A stretch of DNA of 33,771 bases from Nitrospirota bacterium (GTDB lineage Bacteria; Nitrospirota; Thermodesulfovibrionia; Thermodesulfovibrionales; UBA6898): the NCBI GenBank assembly GCA_021825805.1, contig JAKAGF010000002.1:1-33771 (forward strand). Direction: 5' to 3'. Below, piece after piece: positions 16,231 through 26,271 of this stretch (within the stretch, counting starts at the first letter, position 1; each line of letters begins with the position of its first letter). The notes under the pieces were generated by a model. It had not been told where the DNA came from, made no database searches, and saw only the letters and a list, made by a program, of their open reading frames with translations. Both the position numbers and the translations under genes were made by a program.

Positions 16231-17454
16231 ATGTCAATTTTCAGGGAAATACCTCCGACTGCCGGATTCAGGCTTTCCCGCGGGGACGTTGCCTCGATGT
16301 TTTCGGGCAGCGGTGCGCAAAGCCTCCGTGATGATTTCAGGCAGTATCTGGGAATTGATTATGTGCGTGTCACATATTCCGGCACAGCCGCTTTTTATCT
16401 GCTCCTTGAAAGCCTGAAAAAAGTCTCCTCTAAAAAAACCGTTATCATTCCTTCCTGCATATGTCCACTCATACCTTTGGCGATCAGCAGGGCCGGACTG
16501 CGGGTCGAGGTCTGCGACATCAGCGGTTCTGACTTTAATTTCGATCCGCTCCGGCTTGAGAAATTATGCCGTGGAAAAGACGTGCTGGCTATTCTCGCTG
16601 TTCATCTTGCGGGTATGCCTGTTGATTTTGACGCGATAAAAACCATAGCAAAGGAATACGATGCCTTTACAATAGAGGACTGCGCACAATCGCTGGGGGC
16701 TGTTTATAAGGGCAAAAAAACCGGCGCCCTTGGAGACTTCTCCTTTTTCAGCCTTTGCCGCGGCAAAGGGCTGACGACTTACGAGGGAGGCATCATCGCC
16801 TCAAACAGGCAGGAATTGAACGCGGTCATAGACACCATGATAAAGGATATGGTTAAGCCCGGCCGCTTGTCCGAAGCCTCGTTGATTATGCTGCTCATGG
16901 GATACTGGATATTTTACAGGCCTCTTTTTTTCTGGTTCGTATTCAGGCTGCCCGAAATTTTCTGGACCTGGAGGGGGGATGAAGTAAAGGCCGCCATGGA
17001 GGACTTTGAGATTGATTTTCCGATTCATAAGGTTTCGGCAGTCAGACAAGCAATAGGCCACAGCCAGTTTGCCCGCATTGAAAAAGAGATAGAGAGCCAA
17101 AGGCAGAAGGCCGCGATCTATATCAACCGCCTTAAAAACATCAAGGGGATTAAGGTGATAGAAGAGTCTCCTGACAGCAGGGCCACTTACCCTTTTATGA
17201 CGATTATATTTGAGACACGCGAAAAAAGGGAAAAGGCGAAGAAGGCATTTGAAGGCAGCGGACTCGGCGTCTCAATCGTGTATGCAAGGGCCATTGCGGA
17301 TTATGATTATCTGAAGGATATAGTCCCTGACAGGAATTGCCCGAATGGACGCATTATGTCTGAGAGGTCTCTGACCCTCTCAACAAGTCTCTTTCTTGAA
17401 ACAGGTGATATTGAGACTATCGTGAAGAAACTTGAGGATATCTGTTCAGCATGA
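16231..17454 (+). CDS. DegT/DnrJ/EryC1/StrS-type PLP aminotransferase
   Basis: A 407-residue sugar-aminotransferase-like protein. Motifs: YSGTAAFYLLLESL, ILAVHLAGMPVDFDAI, IEDCAQSLGAVYKGKKTGALGD and GKGLTTYEGG, with the PLP Lys at about residue 179. Classic members aminate keto-sugars on nucleotide carriers, but no nucleotide-sugar enzyme is in this window. The C-terminal half has a hydrophobic stretch (LIMLLMGYWIFYRPLFFWFVF) that is unusual and suggests membrane association or a lipid-like substrate. Overlaps the next gene by 4 bp. Confidence 0.87.
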   Translation: MSIFREIPPTAGFRLSRGDVASMFSGSGAQSLRDDFRQYLGIDYVRVTYSGTAAFYLLLESLKKVSSKKTVIIPSCICPLIPLAISRAGLRVEVCDISGSDFNFDPLRLEKLCRGKDVLAILAVHLAGMPVDFDAIKTIAKEYDAFTIEDCAQSLGAVYKGKKTGALGDFSFFSLCRGKGLTTYEGGIIASNRQELNAVIDTMIKDMVKPGRLSEASLIMLLMGYWIFYRPLFFWFVFRLPEIFWTWRGDEVKAAMEDFEIDFPIHKVSAVRQAIGHSQFARIEKEIESQRQKAAIYINRLKNIKGIKVIEESPDSRATYPFMTIIFETREKREKAKKAFEGSGLGVSIVYARAIADYDYLKDIVPDRNCPNGRIMSERSLTLSTSLFLETGDIETIVKKLEDICSA

Positions 17455-18542
17455 AAATAAACAGCGACCATTTGCTGAACATACTTGAACCCGAAGGTCT
17501 GGTAAGCGCTTTTATGGACCATCCTCCAGAGGGCTTCGGGCCTCTGATTCTGGAGGTAGACAAAAAGAAAGTCCCGGGGTTTTCCGCAAATCTCGATTTG
17601 TTCACTACTGCTGAGCCGAAGGTCAGGAGGTTTTTCAAGAAGTATGCTGACTTGTTGCCTGCCTCTATACAGAGGCTCCTGAAGCCGAGGATGATTTTTA
17701 TAGGCACAACGGTATCCGAATACGCCCTGATACCTGATGGAATTGAGCCTCAGGCACTGAAGGAATCAGCCGTCGTCCTGCTCAGAGAATCCGGACTGCA
17801 ATTTCTTATAGTAAAGGACATACCGTCTTCATCCCCGCTGCTTTCGGATGAGGAAAAGGCCTTTGGCGGGAGACTGATCTCATACCTCAGGGAAAACGGT
17901 TTCTACATTCTTTACGGCCAGGCCCTCGCCTATTTGCCGATAAACTTCGATTCTACGGACGAGTATCTCATGAGGCTGTCACACGCAAGGAGAAAGGACA
18001 TAAAGCGAAAACTCCGCTCTTCATCCGCCCTGTCGGTCGAGCGGATAAAAACAGGAGACGACTTTTTTTCGGATCCCAACATAGACCTTTTGTACGGGCT
18101 TTATCTGAATGTTTACGAAATGAGCGAAATACACTTCGACAAATTGACGAAGGCCTTTTTCAAAAGGGTGCTGCTGGATGAAAAAAACCAGGGGATACTG
18201 TTCCTGTACCGGGCCGGAGAAAAGATAATAGGATTTAATCTCTGTTTTATTGTAAAAGATTGTCTTGTTGATAAATACGTGGGCTTTCTCTATCCTGATT
18301 CCAGGGCTTTCAATCTGTATTTCTTGAGCTGGTTTTACAACCTTGAATTCTGCATCAGCAACAATCTCAAGACATTTGTGGCAGGCTGGACTGACCCCGA
18401 AATCAAGGCGTATCTCGGCGCTGAATTTACATATACCTTCCATGCCGTGTATCTGAAGAACCCTGTGCTGAGGTTTATCCTGGGCAGGTTTAAATCATTA
18501 TTCGAATCGGATAGAAGCGTGCTTGAGGCAAAGGGGATATAA
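17451..18542 (+). CDS. GNAT/FemAB-like acyltransferase
   Basis: A 363-residue protein. The middle segment YLMRLSHARRKDIKRKLR followed by a C-terminal GNAT-like fold (GILFLYRAGEKIIGFNLCFIVKDCLVDKYVGF..) resembles the BioF2-like/peptidoglycan-biosynthesis acetyltransferase group related to FemAB. These transfer acyl or aminoacyl groups to amines. The first about 120 residues are less familiar. As the last gene of the cluster, with two aminotransferases and an ACP, N-acylation of the amine product is a plausible final step, but this is inference. Confidence 0.78.
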   Translation: MKINSDHLLNILEPEGLVSAFMDHPPEGFGPLILEVDKKKVPGFSANLDLFTTAEPKVRRFFKKYADLLPASIQRLLKPRMIFIGTTVSEYALIPDGIEPQALKESAVVLLRESGLQFLIVKDIPSSSPLLSDEEKAFGGRLISYLRENGFYILYGQALAYLPINFDSTDEYLMRLSHARRKDIKRKLRSSSALSVERIKTGDDFFSDPNIDLLYGLYLNVYEMSEIHFDKLTKAFFKRVLLDEKNQGILFLYRAGEKIIGFNLCFIVKDCLVDKYVGFLYPDSRAFNLYFLSWFYNLEFCISNNLKTFVAGWTDPEIKAYLGAEFTYTFHAVYLKNPVLRFILGRFKSLFESDRSVLEAKGI

Positions 18543-18619
18543 AAGATCAGATAGTTTTTACATTAAACTCTGATACCTGTTGGATACGCCCCGAAGTCTG
18601 TGGGGCTCTCAGGTCTCGC

Positions 18620-19561
18620 TTACGTTTCTATAGTAGCCGTCTGTCGCAAATTCGTGACGTCGCGTAACGGCGAATTGCCAAACAGACGGCTGTACTCCCG
18701 GCTGAATTGGGAGGGGCTCTCATAGCCGACCTGAAACGCCGCGGTTGTCGCATCCTGATTTTCGGCGAGCATCAATCGCCGCGCTTCGTTCAAACGCAGC
18801 CATTTCCGGTACTGCAGCGGGCTCATGGCCGTCAGCGCCCGGAAGTGATGATGGAAGGTCGAGGTGCTCATATTGACTTGCGCTGCGAGGTTATCGATAT
18901 GCAACGGCTGTGTGAAGTTACCCTTCAACCAATAGATCGCCCGCGCTATCTGATGACTCTGACTTCCCGCCGACGCCATCTGTCGCAGACGAGCGCCTTG
19001 ATCGCCCACAAGCAAACGGTAAAAAATTTCCCGCTGGATGATCGGCGCAAGGATCGGGATGTCTTTTGGCTCATCAAGCAAGTCGATCAACCGTTGAAAG
19101 GCGGTGAGCAGCGGCAATGTGACTTCGCCGGTCGCCATTCCACGGCTCGATTGCTGCGGACGCGGCGGGGGCAGATTGCTGTCCACCATCAGTTGTGAAA
19201 TCTCGCGCTGATCAAGTTTCAATATGAGCCCCAGGTAAGGCTTCTCCCGGCTCGCATTGATAACCTGCACAACCGTGGGCAGATCCACAGACGTGATTAA
19301 AAAATGCCGGGGGTCATACACATACGTATCGTCTCCGAGCAGCACGCGTTTGGCCCCTTGCGCGATCATGCAAATACGGGGTTCGTACATGATGCTCGTC
19401 GGCCGGCTCGGTTCGTCCCGGCGATAAAGTGACAAGCCCGGGACCGCGGTCATGCGCTGGTCGTCTTTATCGGTCCATCGGGCAATGCTCTTTCCCAACG
19501 TTTCGAGCGCAACTTCCACTGCATTATTTTCAAACGCCTGCTTGACAGCCTGCTTACCCAT
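18620..19561 (-). CDS. AraC-family regulator with AraC_N ligand domain
   Basis: A 313-residue regulator starting at ATG 19561, preceded by AGGAG at about 7 bp; the track start 19612 is longer. The N-terminal domain (residues 1-190) has the SLYRRDEPSRPTSIMYEPRICMIAQGAKRVLLG wording of AraC_N proteins. The C-terminal double helix-turn-helix includes IDNLAAQVNMSTSTFHHHFRAL and AAFQVGYESPSQFSREYSRLFG. Relatives such as YqhC control aldehyde reductase genes. It is divergent from the aldo/keto reductase gene, with a shared promoter element in between. Confidence 0.93.
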   Translation of the reverse strand: MGKQAVKQAFENNAVEVALETLGKSIARWTDKDDQRMTAVPGLSLYRRDEPSRPTSIMYEPRICMIAQGAKRVLLGDDTYVYDPRHFLITSVDLPTVVQVINASREKPYLGLILKLDQREISQLMVDSNLPPPRPQQSSRGMATGEVTLPLLTAFQRLIDLLDEPKDIPILAPIIQREIFYRLLVGDQGARLRQMASAGSQSHQIARAIYWLKGNFTQPLHIDNLAAQVNMSTSTFHHHFRALTAMSPLQYRKWLRLNEARRLMLAENQDATTAAFQVGYESPSQFSREYSRLFGNSPLRDVTNLRQTATIET

Positions 19562-19630
19562 AAATAACTCCTGTTTGATATTACCAGATCCCGCTTCGCC
19601 GTAACAGCCCAATTATCAAAGATGTTGGAT

Positions 19631-19694
19631 GATTAGGCAAGAAATGAACAGGATTGGTCTACCTGCCTTTGTTCTTTCAGAAGTACAATATAAT
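19631..19694 (+). promoter_or_regulatory. AraC-type operator and promoter of the aldo/keto reductase gene
   Basis: GATTAGGCAAGAAATGAACA...GGATTGGTCTACCTGC (19631-19666) is repeated with about 88% identity (44 of 50) at 27081-27130. TATAAT at 19689-19694 sits at the same offset as TATGAT at 27139-27144. Conservation in front of two aldehyde/alcohol enzymes points to the binding site of the adjacent AraC protein. Confidence 0.75.
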
Positions 19695-19758
19695 TATCAA
19701 CAGGGCGGCAAATAAATGTGAGCAACCTCTGCGAAACAGTTCGACCCTTAATAGATGA

Positions 19759-20751
<993 letters not shown>

Positions 20752-20895
20752 GCGCCGCCTTGTTAAGAAAGCGGCCTGAATTAGGGTTCTGTGGCAACTT
20801 TCGATTTTGAGTGCCTACTCCTGAATTCAGCCGGAAAACACGCTGAGAACCAACCCCGTCAAATGCCTTCCTGACTGCTTTTCCACACAAACTGC

Positions 20896-20931
20896 TTGAC
20901 AATTGTCACGCGTCACGTTACAATTGTCACG
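20896..20931 (+). promoter_or_regulatory. higBA promoter with two overlapping palindromic operators
   Basis: TTGACA (20896-20901), 17 bp, TACAAT (20919-20924) is a near-perfect sigma70 promoter. ACAATTGTCACG occurs twice (20899-20910, 20920-20931), 21 bp apart, about two helical turns; its ACAATTGT core is a perfect palindrome. The copies overlap the -35 and the -10, as expected for autorepression by HigA or HigBA. Confidence 0.85.
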
Positions 20932-21212
20932 TGATAAAGACGTTTGCCGACAAACACACCTATGGCTTCTATGCCACCGGCAAGTCCAGGCGTTTGCCGG
21001 CTGACCTGTTGAAACGCGCCATGCGGCGGCTGGAATATATAGACCTGGCATCAAGACTGGAGGATTTAAAGGTCCCTCCCGGCAACCGGCTCCACGCTTT
21101 GAAAGACGACCGGGAGGGCCGGTACTCCATTTCAATTAACGACCAATGGCGTATCTGCTTTCGCTTTAAAGACGGCGATGCATATGACGTCGAAATAACC
21201 GACTATCATTAA
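20931..21212 (+). CDS. higB: HigB-like toxin (RelE/ParE superfamily mRNA interferase)
   Basis: A 93-residue basic protein, MIKTFADKHTYGFYATGKSRRLP to CFRFKDGDAYDVEITDYH, the usual HigB/RelE-fold layout that cleaves mRNA at the ribosome. The GTG start at 20931 gives the canonical MIK-F beginning. It lies about 7 bp after the -10 box with no Shine-Dalgarno sequence, suggesting leaderless translation. The toxin precedes the antitoxin, as is normal for HigBA. Confidence 0.92.
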   Translation: MIKTFADKHTYGFYATGKSRRLPADLLKRAMRRLEYIDLASRLEDLKVPPGNRLHALKDDREGRYSISINDQWRICFRFKDGDAYDVEITDYH

Positions 21213-21222
21213 GAGGTGTACG

Positions 21223-21537
21223 ATGGCTATTGCAAACAAAGAGGTGCGAACGGTGAAACCTACCCATCCGGGAGAAATGCTTCGCGAGGATTTTCTCCCC
21301 GATTACGAGCTTAGTGCGGCGAGCCTCGCCGATGCCCTTGGCGTTTCCCGTCAAACTGTCAACGAGATACTGCGCGAACGCCGGGCGGTTTCACCTGCCA
21401 TGGCATTGCTGTTATCGCGCCTGTTCGGCAATTCGCCCGAGTTCTGGCTGAATGCCCAGCGTGCAGTCGATCTTTGGGAAGCGAAAAAGCGCCAGGACAA
21501 GAAGCTCAAACGAATACAGCCTTTGAATGCCGCTTAG
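21223..21537 (+). CDS. higA: HigA-like antitoxin (XRE family)
   Basis: A 104-residue XRE-type DNA-binding protein beginning with the HigA hallmark KPTHPGEMLREDFLPDYELSAASLADALGVSRQTVNEIL. It continues VSPAMALLLSRLFGNSPEFWLNAQRAVDLWEA. It neutralises HigB and represses the operon, probably at the ACAATTGT palindromes. AGAGG precedes the ATG; it lies 10 bp after higB. Confidence 0.94.
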   Translation: MAIANKEVRTVKPTHPGEMLREDFLPDYELSAASLADALGVSRQTVNEILRERRAVSPAMALLLSRLFGNSPEFWLNAQRAVDLWEAKKRQDKKLKRIQPLNAA

Positions 21538-21659
21538 GTTGACTGGCATGGTTGGAGCGAGCTGCTTAAACATCCGTGCAGACTTTCCTTAGAAGCTGTA
21601 TCGTGCTCAAACGGTCGAAGCTTCATGTAAAAAAAGACGTACGATGAGAGGAGTTAAAA

Positions 21660-23780
21660 ATGCCGGACATCATTAAGAATATAGCGTCGCAGCTGCCGCA
21701 GCCGTCTTTGCCTCAGCCAGAGCACGAAGCTGGCGAGATACTACGCAGTCTGGTTGATGAGGCCGCCTATGTTGGGGAGGTTGTGTCTCTCGGCTACAGT
21801 GAGGCCATACTTCAGATCCACGATTTTCATCGACAACGAGTCGGGGGTATCCCGGCACTCTGTTTCCTGCTCGGTTCGCGTGTGAATCCACAAGTTACGC
21901 CAGACCCAAGAGCTGAAGACTCATCAGTTATCCTGATGCGCGTTATGGATCATGCCGATCTACCAAACGCTGAAGAAGCCAAGCGTGTCCGCGTGGAAAA
22001 TGCACAAAAAGTGAGTGGCGAGGTAGGAGTGAATTGGGATGACCGCACAGTAATGGACGCGACAACACATCATCTTTTGAGTTATGCCGGTGTACGATGC
22101 CGCGTGATTGGTACTTTCTATATGGCTAATCTTGGTGATGATGCTGCACCGAACTGGCAATTGTGTTTCGGCTCGGACATCAGTAACTATTATCCAAACC
22201 GCGGCTTGAAAGTATTTAAACCTCGCGGAGACGTTTTGGAACGCATTGTAAATTACCGCGATCCGATGATATTTTCAGGATTACGAATACCAATGGTACA
22301 TACGGGCCATGTGCGTTATGCTTCCACTAATCGCCGATTTCAGCAGGTGGCCAATGTGCCAGTATCAGTAACACCTACAGATTTATTGGGTCAGAAGACC
22401 GCTTTGTTCGGGATGACGCGTACTGGTAAATCCAATACTACGAAAATTGTTTTGAAAGCTATTTTTGAATTACGTTGGGCAGCCACTGACGCCTTGAAGA
22501 TCGGGCAACTTATATTCGATCCAAATGGTGAATATGCAAATGAAAACACACAAGACGCGAGCACAGGCAGTGACAATCCAAATGCAATTAAGAACGTCTG
22601 GAAATGCGCGCCCCCTAACGTGCAAGCAGGTTTTCGAAAAGATGTCATTACTTATGGGATTACGAAACACCCGAACGATCCAGAGCGAATTCTGATGTTG
22701 CTTAATTTCTATCAAGATCAGAATTTACAGACCGGCAAAGAAATTATTAACGCCGCCCTAACTGAACGAGCTATTGGTCGCATTTATATTTCTAATTTCA
22801 TAGACGTTAACTTCCAATTGCCCGAAGACGCTGATAATGGTGACAAAGTGCGATATCGGCGACGGGTGATGTTCTATCGCGCATTACTACATGAGGCCGG
22901 CTTCGGAAAACCACCTCTAAAAGAAGCAAGATTGGAAGGCTTATTTAATAAAGATTTGAGAAAAGCGTTGAACTCAAGTAAATCAAAAGAGGCGCAAAAA
23001 TATCAGGCATGTGCAGCAATATTTGAAAAAGAGATGGCGTCTTGGACTGAAGTCGCACAAGCAGGAAAGATTCTACATGAATTTATTGAAGATAAAACGT
23101 CTGGCTATCAGGAATTTGAAGCTGAATATGTCAAACAGAGTTCGTCAGGATTTTGGGCTGATGATGCTTTGAAGAAAACTCTTGGCATTTGGGGGTACCC
23201 GAATGGCCCCAAGTTGATTAGTGCTGTTAAAGAGCAACATACCAGCGACACACACACAGACTATGCTGATGATATTTATGCACATTTGCAGGCTGGTCGG
23301 CTTGTTATCGTTGATCAGTCGAGTGGTAATGCGGAAATCAACAAAGCGGCAGCAGATAGAATTATTCTGAAAATATTTGAGAGAAATAAAGCGCTGTTCC
23401 GTCAGGGCGATAGAAGGCCGGAAATCCTGGTCTATATTGAAGAAGCTCATAACACCTTACCACCAGCAAAGGAAGACGATCTTACAGATATTTGGGTGCG
23501 TACGGCAAAAGAAGGTGCAAAATACAATATCGGATTGGTTTATGCGACTCAGGAAGTATCTTCAATTCAAAAGAATATTCTTCGGAACACTGCCAATTGG
23601 TTCATTGGTCATCTGAACAACACTGATGAGACGAGGGAGCTTCGAAAATTCTATGACTTCGCTGATTTCGAAAACAGCATTCTACGTGCACAGGACCGCG
23701 GATTCATCAGAATGAAGACACTGTCAAATCCCTATATTGTTCCGATCCAAGTTGATCGCTTCAACATTCAAGAGGGCTGA
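21660..23780 (+). CDS. herA: HerA-like hexameric helicase/translocase (FtsK-HerA ATPase)
   Basis: A 706-residue ATPase. The N-terminal about 240 residues include a HAS-barrel-like region; Walker [11 protein letters not shown] lies at 251-260, Walker [15 protein letters not shown] near 590, then [22 protein letters not shown] (sensor/Arg-finger region). HerA forms a DNA-translocating ring with NurA nuclease, whose gene follows 5 bp later. The gene is AT-richer than the flanking core genes. It is the first gene of a cassette HerA-NurA-methyltransferase-DUF488; GAGAGGAG precedes the ATG. Confidence 0.9.
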   Translation: MPDIIKNIASQLPQPSLPQPEHEAGEILRSLVDEAAYVGEVVSLGYSEAILQIHDFHRQRVGGIPALCFLLGSRVNPQVTPDPRAEDSSVILMRVMDHADLPNAEEAKRVRVENAQKVSGEVGVNWDDRTVMDATTHHLLSYAGVRCRVIGTFYMANLGDDAAPNWQLCFGSDISNYYPNRGLKVFKPRGDVLERIVNYRDPMIFSGLRIPMVHTGHVRYASTNRRFQQVANVPVSVTPTDLLGQKTALFGMTRTGKSNTTKIVLKAIFELRWAATDALKIGQLIFDPNGEYANENTQDASTGSDNPNAIKNVWKCAPPNVQAGFRKDVITYGITKHPNDPERILMLLNFYQDQNLQTGKEIINAALTERAIGRIYISNFIDVNFQLPEDADNGDKVRYRRRVMFYRALLHEAGFGKPPLKEARLEGLFNKDLRKALNSSKSKEAQKYQACAAIFEKEMASWTEVAQAGKILHEFIEDKTSGYQEFEAEYVKQSSSGFWADDALKKTLGIWGYPNGPKLISAVKEQHTSDTHTDYADDIYAHLQAGRLVIVDQSSGNAEINKAAADRIILKIFERNKALFRQGDRRPEILVYIEEAHNTLPPAKEDDLTDIWVRTAKEGAKYNIGLVYATQEVSSIQKNILRNTANWFIGHLNNTDETRELRKFYDFADFENSILRAQDRGFIRMKTLSNPYIVPIQVDRFNIQEG

Positions 23781-23785
23781 GAACT

Positions 23786-25129
23786 ATGCCATACGAGGGA
23801 GAATACGCTCATTACCAACCGCTGAAACGCATTGTCGAGTCCGAGCGTGTCCAGCAATTACTCCGCAGATCCCGTGTGCTTGATCCGGCAACGCTGACGC
23901 ATCACGCGACGCCCAAAACGCCACCCGTTGCCGATAAAACGTTACCATCTCTCGTGTTGGCGATTGACGGGAGCAACGCAGAAGTAGATGTTCGTAATGG
24001 ATATCCGGGAGCAAAGGTCGGGTACTGTTCAGTGGCTTCTGTTGTCCTAAATCTCGATGAAGTTGAACGGCTTGATGAAAACCGGCCCGTGAACCCGATA
24101 GAATTTCGTCGCACAGAAGACTTGTCGTCTGATGCCTGTGCTCTTCCGGGTTGTAATGTTATTACTCGAGACCATGTTGCGGCAAAGGATTCTTTTCGAG
24201 AGGCAGTCTTCGACCTACTTCATGACGCAATTGTTGATGAAGAAGACAACACGCGGTTGCTTGCGACGTATCAAGCGCTTCTCAGGTATAAACCGGAAGG
24301 GACAATTAGCTGCCCTTACACGCATCTCGGTTGTGAGCGTCAGGTATCCATTATGGAACATCTTAGCACGTGCACATGTGGGAGAAAAAAACCTCTGTTT
24401 CCAACAGATGCGTTACGCATTCACGAGCGATTCAATGACGAATCGGGAAGCAATGGAGAAGCCTTTGGCTATGTGCGCGGCGTTTGGGAACACCTTCTGC
24501 TGATTCACTTATTGAGATGTTTCGAGCAACGCAATTGGTTTGATCGTCTCGGGTCCATTGCCTTTTTCCTCGACGGACCCTTGGCTGTATTCGGGCCGCC
24601 CGCTTGGATGAGTGCTGCTATGAAGAAGGAATTACAGCGTTTGAATGCGGTTGTTCGAGAGAAAACTGGCAATGACATGATTATTGTAGGTATTGAAAAG
24701 TCTGGTAACTTTGTCGCACATTTCGCGGATATTGACAAACGGGATGATGGCGGCCAGAACTTTCAACCTGAGTCATATTTCCTTCCGACAGATGCTTACA
24801 TCAAACAGCGAATTATTTTTTCAGACAGCGATAAACAATATGGTAAGGATACTTACTTTGGCAGAAAGTTATTCTATAAGACGAAGAGTGGGGCGCAAAT
24901 CGTAGCCAACATTCCATTTCTGTCATCTGAACAGGATACGCTTGATAGCGATGATCCTTCGCTTTATCCTCGTTTTGGAACAATCTGTGCGCTGCTTGAC
25001 AAGCTGGTAACTTCACGTTTTCCGAATGCGCTTGGTCCAATTGTCAGCGCACATGCGCAAGCCTCTATCCCGCTGCATCTAGGCCAGAAAGTGCTGAAAC
25101 AACTGGCTCAGGCGTTAATGCGAAAATGA
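23786..25129 (+). CDS. nurA: NurA-domain nuclease with zinc-finger-like insert
   Basis: A 447-residue protein. The NurA hallmark VLAIDGSNAEVDVRNGYPGAKVGYCSVASVV lies near residues 52-80 and IIVGIEKSGNFVAHF near 295; these carry the acidic and Lys/Ser residues of the catalytic site. NurA is a 5'-3' exo- and ssDNA endonuclease working with HerA. An insert at 176-198 (CPYTHLGC...HLSTCTC, C-x6-C-x8-H-x3-C) resembles a TRAF-type zinc finger and is not a usual NurA element as far as I recall. Its stop overlaps the methyltransferase start (ATGA). Confidence 0.85.
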   Translation: MPYEGEYAHYQPLKRIVESERVQQLLRRSRVLDPATLTHHATPKTPPVADKTLPSLVLAIDGSNAEVDVRNGYPGAKVGYCSVASVVLNLDEVERLDENRPVNPIEFRRTEDLSSDACALPGCNVITRDHVAAKDSFREAVFDLLHDAIVDEEDNTRLLATYQALLRYKPEGTISCPYTHLGCERQVSIMEHLSTCTCGRKKPLFPTDALRIHERFNDESGSNGEAFGYVRGVWEHLLLIHLLRCFEQRNWFDRLGSIAFFLDGPLAVFGPPAWMSAAMKKELQRLNAVVREKTGNDMIIVGIEKSGNFVAHFADIDKRDDGGQNFQPESYFLPTDAYIKQRIIFSDSDKQYGKDTYFGRKLFYKTKSGAQIVANIPFLSSEQDTLDSDDPSLYPRFGTICALLDKLVTSRFPNALGPIVSAHAQASIPLHLGQKVLKQLAQALMRK

Positions 25130-26232
25130 TTAAAACTGAGATCACCATATCACGCTATGGAACTGCTGCAAGCCGATGGGCAGGCGTCGGCCCATACTAT
25201 GCCATGTTCCCAGTAAATTTTGCGACTGCGGCCGTGAGGGAATACACCAAGCCCGGCGATGGCGTCTTTGATCCGTTTGCCGGACGCGCTACTTCTCTAT
25301 TCGCAGCTGCTTCCGAGGGGCGTATTGGATTGGGAATTGAAATTAATCCTGTTGGATGGGTTTATGGCAAGGCAAAGTTGCAGACGGCAGCGCGAGCAGA
25401 TGTTGAACAGCGCATCGAATGGCTGGGCAAAAGGGCGAAGAATTACCGAGCCGCTGCAAAAGGATTGCCTGAGTTCTTTACGTACTGCTACTGTTCTAAG
25501 GTCCGGGAATTTCTTTTGGCGGCTCGCGATTTACTATGCTGGCGTCGTGCAAAAACTGATTGGACAACAATGGCGTTACTTCTTATCGATTTACATGGAA
25601 AGAGAGAAAGTGCCTTATCGAATCAGATGCGACAAACAAAAGCAATGTCGCCTCAATATGCGATTGGCTGGTGGAAGGAGAATAAACTGGAGCCGCCAGA
25701 GCGTAATCCCGTTGAGTTCATGCTTAAGAAAGTGGCGTGGCGATACGCAAGGGGACGTTTAGAGGCCAGCGAGGGGCGCGTTTATTTGGGAGATTCACAA
25801 CTCATTCTTGCAAGATGGGAAAACAATGCGCCAAAACAAAGGGCGACCCTTCTGCTCACGTCTCCACCTTATCATGGAGTTACAAATTACTTTTATGACC
25901 AATGGCTGCGGTTATGGTTGCTCGGTGGGTCGGAAAAGTTCTATAGCACTGGTGAACCTTGTAAACGAAAATTTGATAATAAGAAACACTACATTGCCAT
26001 GCTATGCCGAGTGTTCACGAAGTCAAAGCCTCTACTGAAGCGTAACGCAGTTGTGTATGTGCGCACTGACGCACGCCAATTTACCAGAGAAGCAACAATT
26101 GAAGCTCTTGAGACTGCTTTTCCTCAAAAGAGGTTGCGTGACGAGCGGTTCTCGTTGCCAGCATTCTCTCAAACCGCCTTGTTTGATTCAGCTCGGGAAC
26201 CGAAAGGTGAAATTGATTTCGTAATGTGGTAA
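25126..26232 (+). CDS. DNA methyltransferase (N6-adenine/N4-cytosine type)
   Basis: A 368-residue SAM-dependent enzyme. SAM-binding motif I is VFDPFAGRATSLFAAASEG (residues 48-66), with IGLGIEINP next. The catalytic motif IV is LLLTSPPYHGVTNYF (about 243-257), the (D/N/S)PP(Y/W) box of amino-methyltransferases. Motif I precedes motif IV with about 190 residues between, which may hold the target recognition region. Overlap with the NurA-like gene implies a shared operon and points to a restriction-modification-like or defence role. Confidence 0.85.
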   Translation: MIKTEITISRYGTAASRWAGVGPYYAMFPVNFATAAVREYTKPGDGVFDPFAGRATSLFAAASEGRIGLGIEINPVGWVYGKAKLQTAARADVEQRIEWLGKRAKNYRAAAKGLPEFFTYCYCSKVREFLLAARDLLCWRRAKTDWTTMALLLIDLHGKRESALSNQMRQTKAMSPQYAIGWWKENKLEPPERNPVEFMLKKVAWRYARGRLEASEGRVYLGDSQLILARWENNAPKQRATLLLTSPPYHGVTNYFYDQWLRLWLLGGSEKFYSTGEPCKRKFDNKKHYIAMLCRVFTKSKPLLKRNAVVYVRTDARQFTREATIEALETAFPQKRLRDERFSLPAFSQTALFDSAREPKGEIDFVMW

Positions 26233-26271
26233 TAGAACCAAAGCGACATGCCAAAACTGTCCTCAAGACAA

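Noticed and set aside
20784-20800. GGGTTCTGTGGCAAC resembling an IS6-family terminal repeat
   Set aside because: Only a short partial resemblance; no partner inverted repeat and no transposase fragment were found nearby.
20899-20931. Start of a CRISPR-like repeat (ACAATTGTCACG twice)
   Set aside because: Only two short copies, overlapping a perfect promoter in front of higBA; best read as operators.
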